A stretch of 64,000 nt of DNA, from positions 1,862,501 to 1,926,500 of the forward strand of contig NZ_CP133548.1 of NCBI RefSeq assembly GCF_031198435.1, in the 5' to 3' direction. The notes beneath the pieces were generated by a model, which saw only the letters and a program-made list of their open reading frames with translations, made no database searches and was not told the origin of the DNA. The stretch's first letter is position 1. The number at the start of each line of letters is the position of its first letter. Below are positions 57,802-64,000 of this stretch, in pieces. The DNA comes from Pleionea litopenaei (lineage in GTDB: Bacteria; Pseudomonadota; Gammaproteobacteria; Enterobacterales; Kangiellaceae). The position numbers and the translations under genes were made by a program.

Positions 57802-59433
57802 GTGTCAGCTATGCATCCAATGAAAATCACTAAAAAGAGACTTTGGTTATTACCGCCTAACGTATTTTCTCCTTTTTCGATAATTGTTTTGCTTGCACTC
57901 GTCGTCAGTTGCTCGACCACTCAACAATCCGGTCAAAACGCCAGCCAAAGCGAATTAGAAGTAATTACTAGCAATGAAACCATCCTTCAAATGCAGAAAA
58001 GAATGAACCAACAGCAATTCTCAGCGCAAGAGCTAACTCGCTTCTACCTGACAAAAATCAAACAAAACGATCATAAGTACAACAGCGTTATTCGTGTTAA
58101 TCCAAATGCCCTACAAAGAGCGATTGAACTTGATCGAGAGCGCGCTTTAGGGAATCTTCGCGGTCCATTGCATGGCATACCGATTCTGGTCAAAGACAAC
58201 ATCGAAACGGCCGATATGCCAACCACTGCGGGCAGCCTGGCTTTAGCAAACCATCTGACCAAAAGAGACGCGACACTGATCAGTAATTTAAGGCAAGCGG
58301 GCGCCATTATTCTAGGTAAGACCAACCTTAGCGAGTGGGCGAACATTCGCTCAGAACGTTCGTCATCGGGTTGGAGTGCCATTGGAGGGCAAACTCGAAA
58401 TCCGCATGACACCAATCGCAGTGCATGTGGCTCAAGTTCTGGCTCCGGTGCCGCCATTGCTGCAAACTTTGCGGTCGCAGCAATTGGTACGGAAACTAAT
58501 GGTTCTATTACCTGTCCTGCATCGGTCACTGGCGTCGTGGGAATAAAACCGAGTGTCGGTTGGGTCAGTCGATTTGGGATCATTCCGATCTCTCACACCC
58601 AAGATACCGCTGGTCCTATGACCAAAAATATTACTGACGCCGCCATTCTCTTGCAATACATGGGCAGCGCCGATCAAAATGATTTAACCACGTTAGATGA
58701 TCGATTAGATCGCAGTGTGGATCTAACACCAAGCAGCAATTCCGATAGAAAACTTCGACTGGGCTTGCAAAACTCCCGCGCAACCAATCACGAACGAGTA
58801 GCCCTAATTGAGAGTCAACTCATAGAGCAGTTACAAAAGAGAGACTGGTTAACCACTAAGTACCTAAGTCATTCTCCTTACCAATCATTTTGGAAAGATA
58901 CTTACACGGTACTGCTTTACCAACTAAAGAATGATTTGAATCGTTATTTTGAACAATCGACTAGCGACTCTAAGTCTTGGACATTACAAAAGCTGATTGA
59001 GTTTAACCGCCATAATCGAGAGCAAGAAATGCCGTTTTTTCAACAAGAAATATTTGAGAAAGCTCAGCAAAAAGGCTCGCTTGATAATCAAGAGTATCAA
59101 GAGGCGCTGAACAATGTCACCAAAGAAACCCAACAAAGCATCTTACAGATGCTTAACGACAATCAACTCGATGCTATTATTGCTATCACTCGTGGCCCAG
59201 CTTGGAGTATTGATAGAGTCAATGGCGACAATGTTGTCGGTGGTGTCTCAACTTATTCCGCTGTCGCGGGATTTCCCCACATCACAATTCCTCTAGGCAA
59301 GGTTCATAACTTACCGATCGGTTTATCGATTATGGGTAAACGAGGTGATGAGCAAGCGTTAATCAATATTGCTTACCAGCTTGAAAACTGGATAAAAACA
59401 CAAGACTTTCGCTCAGGGAAGCCTATTGAATAA
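57802..59433 (+). CDS. Exported amidase-signature family hydrolase
   Basis: This protein of about 543 residues has a lipoprotein-like signal (hydrophobic segment then VVSC) and one complete amidase-signature domain. The catalytic triad is visible: K131 in ILVKDNIETAD, the cis-Ser in ACGSSSGSGAA (about S211) and the nucleophile in GTETNGS (about S235). It hydrolyses amides in the periplasm or at the outer face. The homology is to GatA, but export and the lack of gatB/gatC neighbours argue for a scavenging or peptidoglycan-related amidase. The GTG at 57802 follows AAGGA; an ATG three codons later is an alternative start. Confidence 0.9.
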   Translation: MSAMHPMKITKKRLWLLPPNVFSPFSIIVLLALVVSCSTTQQSGQNASQSELEVITSNETILQMQKRMNQQQFSAQELTRFYLTKIKQNDHKYNSVIRVNPNALQRAIELDRERALGNLRGPLHGIPILVKDNIETADMPTTAGSLALANHLTKRDATLISNLRQAGAIILGKTNLSEWANIRSERSSSGWSAIGGQTRNPHDTNRSACGSSSGSGAAIAANFAVAAIGTETNGSITCPASVTGVVGIKPSVGWVSRFGIIPISHTQDTAGPMTKNITDAAILLQYMGSADQNDLTTLDDRLDRSVDLTPSSNSDRKLRLGLQNSRATNHERVALIESQLIEQLQKRDWLTTKYLSHSPYQSFWKDTYTVLLYQLKNDLNRYFEQSTSDSKSWTLQKLIEFNRHNREQEMPFFQQEIFEKAQQKGSLDNQEYQEALNNVTKETQQSILQMLNDNQLDAIIAITRGPAWSIDRVNGDNVVGGVSTYSAVAGFPHITIPLGKVHNLPIGLSIMGKRGDEQALINIAYQLENWIKTQDFRSGKPIE

Positions 59434-59523
59434 TAGGCTACAGCGTTTGAATAATAAATTCACTAAAACTCACGGTAGAACCTGCAATGCCACTATAGTC
59501 GCTCAAGAATAGTTTTATTACAT

Positions 59524-59934
59524 TTAGTCATAGATTAGTTCTGCTTTAGCGATGAACACATCCAATGATGATGATAGATATTTAACATCTCCGCCATCTG
59601 GATAGTAGCACCAAATAGAATACGAATCTGATGGATCACAAAATAATGGTTCACCATTATCTTCTCCAATCACGATGCAATCACTTAATCTTGACAGCTC
59701 AAATTGATTGCCATCTTGGTCACAGGTAGCATTCTGCTGATTAATTTCTTTATACATCGCGCTGTATGCTTTCAACTGCTGCCATGAAGGCACAGATTCC
59801 CTATCTATTCTAATTTCTTCTTCGAGTTCGTTTCGCCTCGATATATTCCAAAACCTACCTGCGAACTTCACACAGTAAGCATTGTTAGTTTTATTGAACC
59901 ACTCAAAATAACGGTCAGGTAATGGAATTATCAT
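59524..59934 (-). CDS. SMI1/KNR4 (SUKH)-like protein, orphan immunity candidate
   Basis: This 136-residue protein has the SUKH order: an N-terminal helical part (YFEWFNKTN), a middle CIVIGEDNGEPLFCDPSDS and a late SIWCYYPDGGDVKYLSSSL-type stretch before a final helix FIAKAELIYD. The SUKH family neutralises many nuclease toxins delivered by RHS, CDI or other systems. No toxin gene adjoins it, so it may be an orphan immunity gene that protects against rivals. A family call is moderately secure. Confidence 0.65.
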   Translation of the reverse strand: MIIPLPDRYFEWFNKTNNAYCVKFAGRFWNISRRNELEEEIRIDRESVPSWQQLKAYSAMYKEINQQNATCDQDGNQFELSRLSDCIVIGEDNGEPLFCDPSDSYSIWCYYPDGGDVKYLSSSLDVFIAKAELIYD

Positions 59935-60144
59935 TGCTTTAGGCTCAGTTTTTTAGGCGCATAGTTTTGAAAGTCGCGACTTAACTTGGTTTTACTTACC
60001 AAATATGAAACTCTAAACAATTTAGGTTCCACATTAATTTAAATGACACTTTAAGAGCTAATGAAGCCATTAAAAAACTTAACTCAAAACCGTCTTATCA
60101 TCATCGATAAGATATCAATAATTTAAGAATATTTGTTTGTCTCG

Positions 60145-61359
60145 TTAATTTGTATATCTGTTAAAATATATTACGGGACTATTCTCGAAACTAACAGAAG
60201 GCACATCGTCTGTAATTCTAAGTGTTACTTTTTCTTTAAATTTCTTATTAGCCACATCTTTAGGGAGAGAGTATCTGTACTTTCTAAAACTTTCTAGTAT
60301 TGTTTGTGCGTATACACTTTTAATCGAAGACGACTCAATTGATATATTGATCGGCTTATACACATTTAGAGACGTATGTTCCTTCTCCAATCCAAAACTC
60401 AACTCTACAACCCCTGTTTCACCACTCAAATATGCAGCCTTCGGATACGCCACCCCAGGGTCAACAACTATGTAAGGATGTTCAAAAACACTGAAATTCA
60501 CGTTAGCATCAGTTAAGGTTCTAGTCCCAACTATTAGCCAATTTTCAACAACATTACTCCATGGCTTGTTGGTTACAAACTTGCTGGAGACAAGACCTAC
60601 AACTGTGCCACCGTTATCAAATACTCGATAAGTCAAGTCTCCGCGATAGAAAGACAACACATACTCTTTACCAACTTTTACCCATGTGCCCTTTTTGTAA
60701 TAAGGCTGGTTTTGTGCATATTTTTGTAGTTCGCCTCTTCCGTCCTCATAAAGTCGCACTATATTGTCAGCCCCGAATGGTGTTTTTATATAAAATACTT
60801 TAGGAAATGAAAGAAAAGAGTGCTCGCGATAAAATTCTTCAATTCTCAGTTTATCGGAAGAAAGCAAAGTTTCACCAAACATGTTAATTGAACGATCTAC
60901 GTCAATTATTTTATGGACAACCTTATTTTGATTAGCATCATAATTGACACCAATCGTTGTTATACCTCCATTTTCAACACTATCTGCTTCAACATCAAAA
61001 TAGGGTGCTTTACAATGATTTAATTTAAGGTTGATGTATGTATTAAAAGAATTCAGACAATACCTACCAGACGGTAAAGTCACTACAGCTGATTTCCCGG
61101 GAGTATATTGAATAATCTTTACAAACCCTGTAGATATGTTTTTAACAGAAAAGGATATAAGCCGTTCAGATTTATTACTTACTTTAAACTTATTATTCAT
61201 CGCTCTTGGATTTATTCCGATGACTAAAAGTCCCTCTCCCTCAACAAATTGTTTAGGGGCTATGCTTCCAGCCCTACTCCAAATATTAGGTTTGTCGACT
61301 GATGATTTGCATGCAGATATAAGTACTACGGAAATCAATATTAATATTAAATTCTTCAT
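60145..61359 (-). CDS. Lipoprotein with a TonB-C-like end
   Basis: The start at 61359 gives a lipoprotein signal with ISAC (Cys 17). The mature protein has about 385 residues. The first part resembles bacterial DUF2846-type carriers of small beta domains, and the last 100 residues (YPKAAYLSGETGVVELSFGL, then a helix QTILESFRKYRYSL) look like a TonB C-terminal fold. It lacks a TonB membrane anchor. Its role is unknown. It is separated from the SUKH-like gene by an empty 210 bases. Confidence 0.7.
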   Translation of the reverse strand: MKNLILILISVVLISACKSSVDKPNIWSRAGSIAPKQFVEGEGLLVIGINPRAMNNKFKVSNKSERLISFSVKNISTGFVKIIQYTPGKSAVVTLPSGRYCLNSFNTYINLKLNHCKAPYFDVEADSVENGGITTIGVNYDANQNKVVHKIIDVDRSINMFGETLLSSDKLRIEEFYREHSFLSFPKVFYIKTPFGADNIVRLYEDGRGELQKYAQNQPYYKKGTWVKVGKEYVLSFYRGDLTYRVFDNGGTVVGLVSSKFVTNKPWSNVVENWLIVGTRTLTDANVNFSVFEHPYIVVDPGVAYPKAAYLSGETGVVELSFGLEKEHTSLNVYKPINISIESSSIKSVYAQTILESFRKYRYSLPKDVANKKFKEKVTLRITDDVPSVSFENSPVIYFNRYTN

Positions 61360-61583
61360 ATTTTTTCTAAAACGCCCAAGCACCATAGATTCATCACTGG
61401 CGTAACTATAACATTCTAACATCTAAAAATAACTAGCCGTCGACTCTCTAATATATCTCTGGAGACTATCCCATAACTCCTTAGTTAAATTTTTTCACGC
61501 TCAAATAATAGCTAATTAACCTACTGCAAACCAAGATCATGTACAAACCGACTGCTGGTGTTTATTCTCTTTCGTTCAATGAC

Positions 61584-61785
61584 TTAATTATTAACGAGCC
61601 TATCTATTATCTTTGGCAATGTATCAATGTAGGTGCAATTGGAGCCATTCTTAGTATTTAATTTGTTTGCGATGTATTTTGCAAACTCGCCGACAGTACG
61701 GATGTCGCTGACCTCGTTATCTGGCATTTCGACACCGAATTCTTATTAAGCCCACAAGACTATTTCAACGGTATCTAGCCCCATC
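61584..61785 (-). pseudogene. Acyl carrier protein remnant with two tandem TAA codons
   Basis: The minus strand encodes KLMGLDTVEIVLWA, then TAA TAA, then EFGVEMPDNEVSDIRTVGEF and AKYIANKL, a clear acyl-carrier-protein C-terminal half (GLDTVE, EFGVEMPD and TVGEF are family signatures). The frame ends at 61584. A TGA blocks the upstream side and the first helix is missing. Two tandem stops replace the expected Glu-Glu or Glu-Gln pair. The gene is decayed; the site of phosphopantetheine attachment is not recoverable. Confidence 0.7.
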
Positions 61786-61851
61786 AACTTTCATGGCTCT
61801 TACACATACAAATAAAGTCTCCGAAAGTATTGAATTTACTTAGTGGACATT

Positions 61852-61884
61852 AAAAAGCGCTACTGAAAATCAATAGCGCTTTTT
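61852..61884 (-). terminator. Intrinsic terminator of the TraB/GumN gene
   Basis: AAAAAGCGCTA and TAGCGCTTTTT pair over 11 bp around an 11-base loop, with a T-run on both strands. It lies 23 bases beyond the TraB/GumN stop. Confidence 0.85.
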
Positions 61885-61907
61885 ACTAAAGGCATGTGTT
61901 TGACTGA

Positions 61908-62753
61908 CTAGTCTAGCTGTGTAACTTTATAGCCTTTCTCTTCTAATTGATGAATCACACCTATGTCTCCAACCAAATGCAAACCACCGACTAAAATCAA
62001 TTCGACTTCGGGCGTTGCTAAAAGCTGCTCAACTTTAGGCATCCAGTTGTTATTTCTCACTTCAATTAAACTTTTATAAAATTCAGGCGTTTCTTCTTTC
62101 ATTGGACCTAAAAAGTCATTAACAAATAGTTCTGTATCTCCTGCAAACAAGCCTCCGATCATTCCATCAAGCAATTCTTTAACATGCTCTGAATCACGAA
62201 TGGTCGTTAAAATAATTTGATCTGGATTAACCTTGTCATTGAACAACGCATCAAACTGGTCTTTCACACTTTCTAGGGCATCGCGCTTTTTACCTTGCTC
62301 TAATGCCTTTTTAGTGAAATACATATCAACACCTTCTGGTGAAACACCTTCGCGCAACATCATTGACATAACAATATTAATGCTAACCATCGTTGGCTTT
62401 AAACGTAAGAATGAGTCCACAGGAAATTTATTCTTTTTACAAAACACCTCGAACTTAGCGAATACTTCTGGACTCAAGGCTTTGTCTAAGGTCATACCGT
62501 CTTGGTAACGGCCCATCGCCATCATGCTCATTGCTGCTGAAGCCATCTCTTGAATATCGACCTCTGTCACCAACACATCAGCCTCTTTAAACGCGGTGTG
62601 GTAAACCTCAGGAATGACATCTTGACCTCTAAGAACATGCACCGTACCACCGATGTAGGCATGTTTGCCGTCTTTCTCGACTTTCCAAACGAACGATTTG
62701 GCATCGACCGTTGAGACTAACAATAACGCAATGATAACTAATAGATTTTTCAC
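61908..62753 (-). CDS. TraB/GumN-family protein
   Basis: The GTG at 62753 follows AAAGGA and gives a signal peptide (VKNLLVIIALLLVSTVDA); an in-frame ATG at 62864 would add 37 residues without a signal. The 281-residue protein has the TraB/GumN signature: AYIGGTVHVL at the start, EADVLVTEVDIQEM, and ILVGGLHLVGDIGV near the end. The fold belongs to a putative metalloprotease family (Tiki/TraB); substrates in bacteria are unknown. Its exported nature suggests a periplasmic role. Confidence 0.88.
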   Translation of the reverse strand: MKNLLVIIALLLVSTVDAKSFVWKVEKDGKHAYIGGTVHVLRGQDVIPEVYHTAFKEADVLVTEVDIQEMASAAMSMMAMGRYQDGMTLDKALSPEVFAKFEVFCKKNKFPVDSFLRLKPTMVSINIVMSMMLREGVSPEGVDMYFTKKALEQGKKRDALESVKDQFDALFNDKVNPDQIILTTIRDSEHVKELLDGMIGGLFAGDTELFVNDFLGPMKEETPEFYKSLIEVRNNNWMPKVEQLLATPEVELILVGGLHLVGDIGVIHQLEEKGYKVTQLD

Positions 62754-62923
62754 CGTAACATCCTTTCTGTTGCCTATAACAATTAACAAATAGCTTTCGG
62801 GAAAAGGAGTCGGTGTTTTCGAGACTTTATTACAAAATTCTAAAATCTTGCATTTAAGCCACAAAATAGCCTTAAAGCCCTTTTAAAATAGGGGATCAGG
62901 CGGTGAAAACCCTAGGAATTAAC

Positions 62924-62952
62924 TGTTAACCGAGCGTGAAATTTGGCATAAT
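62924..62952 (+). promoter_or_regulatory. Candidate extended -10 promoter of ygiQ
   Basis: TTGGCATAAT at 62943-62952 resembles an extended -10 (TGG then CATAAT), with TGTTAA at 17-base spacing as a weak -35. The transcript would start about 40 bases before ygiQ. Confidence 0.3.
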
Positions 62953-62999
62953 ACGCGACCATTTTTTAACCAGCTCCTCTTTGCTGTTTGAACGAGTCT

Positions 63000-64000
63000 A
63001 TGAAACAAGTCGCACCTCACATTAATGATTTTCCCAAATACTGGGCCGAGTGTTATGGCACAGCCCCCTATTTACCCATGTCTCGAGCCGAAATGGACGA
63101 GCTGGGATGGGACAGCTGCGACATCATTCTGGTGGTGGGCGATGCCTATGTCGACCATCCTAGCTTTGGGATGGCGGTGATTGGCCGCGTACTCGAAGCG
63201 CAAGGTTTTCGCGTTGGTATCATCGCGCAGCCCGACTGGAATAACCCAGCCGACTTTCAAGCACTCGGTACACCAAACTTATTCTTTGGTGTATCAGCAG
63301 GCAATATGGACTCGATGATTAATCGCTATACGGCTGACTTAAAAGTTCGTAACGACGATGCCTATACGCCTCATGGTAAAGCCGGCAAGCGACCCGATCG
63401 CGCACTAACCGTGTACTGTCAAAAACTCAAAGCTTTGTATAAAGAGGTTCCGATTGTAGCCGGAGGCATCGAGGCCAGCTTACGCCGAATCGCCCAATAC
63501 GATCATTGGTCTGGTAAAGTTCGTCGTTCAGTCCTACTCGATTCTGGTGCCGATATTGTTCTTTATGGTAACGCCGAGCGTGCCATCATCGAAATTGCAC
63601 ATGAACTAGCAATGGGCAAGCCGATCTCTGACTTGGTGAGTATTCGCGGTACTGCACTGGTTCGTGATGCTATTCCAGCAGGGTTTACCGAAGTTGATTC
63701 AACTCGAATTGACTGGCCGGGAAAAATTGACGCCTTACCTAACCCTTATGAGTATGTGCACAGCGAAGGAGAAAATAACCACTCTGATGCGGCTGGTTGC
63801 AGTCAAAAAGGCAAGCAAAGTGGCGATGACGTTCCAATTCGCGTGATACCCATGCCACTCACACGAAAAGAAAAATTGGATCCTGAGCATACGGTTATTC
63901 GATTACCGTCGTTTGAAAAAGTATCAAAAGATCCAGCATTGTACGCTCATGCGTCGCGTATTCTGCACCTTGAATCGAATCCTAACAATGCGCGCATTCT
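63000..64000 (+). CDS. ygiQ: YgiQ-family radical SAM protein, cut by the right edge
   Basis: The first 333 codons of a YgiQ homologue run open to the window end. The start reads [20 protein letters not shown], and the conserved N-terminal parts [48 protein letters not shown] and [17 protein letters not shown] are present. The CxxxCxxC cluster motif that binds the 4Fe-4S of radical SAM enzymes lies beyond the edge. E. coli YgiQ has about 739 residues. The exact reaction of the family is not established. Confidence 0.93.
   Translation, partial: MKQVAPHINDFPKYWAECYGTAPYLPMSRAEMDELGWDSCDIILVVGDAYVDHPSFGMAVIGRVLEAQGFRVGIIAQPDWNNPADFQALGTPNLFFGVSAGNMDSMINRYTADLKVRNDDAYTPHGKAGKRPDRALTVYCQKLKALYKEVPIVAGGIEASLRRIAQYDHWSGKVRRSVLLDSGADIVLYGNAERAIIEIAHELAMGKPISDLVSIRGTALVRDAIPAGFTEVDSTRIDWPGKIDALPNPYEYVHSEGENNHSDAAGCSQKGKQSGDDVPIRVIPMPLTRKEKLDPEHTVIRLPSFEKVSKDPALYAHASRILHLESNPNNARI

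Overview
The window looks like the chromosome of a moderately AT-rich, aerobic, probably marine gammaproteobacterium. CydA, UvrA, SSB, KatG, YejK/NdpA and YgiQ homologues closely resemble their gammaproteobacterial forms, but no 16S or tRNA gene is present, so the genus is not assigned (a Kangiellaceae/Oceanospirillales-like bacterium is a guess). There are no rRNA or tRNA genes, CRISPR arrays or recognisable insertion sequences.

Region 1 (1-17.4 kb) is a polymorphic-toxin island read on the minus strand. A giant secreted protein of about 4,310 codons (17400 to 4465) carries a Sec signal, many Ig/cadherin-like repeats, a von Willebrand A domain, FG-GAP-like repeats, an RHS/YD barrel and a nuclease-like tip. 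It is split by one in-frame TAA. Downstream lie a probable immunity gene whose frame breaks at an A7 run, a small unknown gene, a solo MbcA/ParS-type antitoxin, a zinc-ribbon protein, a Hanks-type kinase and an orphan second RHS tip that runs off the left edge. The orphan shares about 0.9 kb of near-identical core with the full-length gene.

Region 2 (17.6-24.1 kb) holds a lipoprotein, two AraC regulators, a membrane-anchored amidohydrolase, a periplasmic YD-like repeat protein, a gene remnant and an RDD membrane protein.

Region 3 (24.4-35.4 kb) is the most coherent system. It has a sulfide:quinone oxidoreductase-like flavoprotein, a DUF3365 c-haem protein, a sigma-54 activator with a Cys/His-rich PAS domain, and a divergent cydABX-cydDC operon ending in an unknown gene. 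Upstream of cydA, in order, are two TGNCA-N4-TGNCA dyads, an IHF-consensus site and a canonical -24/-12 promoter. Two more dyads of the same design precede the SQR gene. I infer a sulfide or sulfane-sulfur (or redox) responsive regulon that pairs sulfide oxidation with a sulfide-tolerant cytochrome bd oxidase. cydA carries a +1 frameshift in a T6 run.

Region 4 (35.4-48.6 kb) holds housekeeping and stress genes: ssb, a YajR-like MFS transporter, uvrA, a secreted Ig/FN3 protein, a DUF2314 protein, an AhpD-like protein, katG, and a small Xre regulator with a membrane protein preceded by two palindromic operators.

Region 5 (48.6-64 kb) holds a secreted protein with RNase-toxin-like motifs, a CPBP protease, two pairs of a ~145-bp repeat around a TonB-C lipoprotein, an RND efflux pair, yejK, an amidase, an orphan SUKH-like immunity protein, an acyl-carrier-protein remnant, a TraB/GumN protein and the start of ygiQ.

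Several genes are broken by a single base (giant RHS gene, immunity-like gene, cydA), two of them at homopolymers. Real decay, slippage and consensus errors cannot be separated here without reads.
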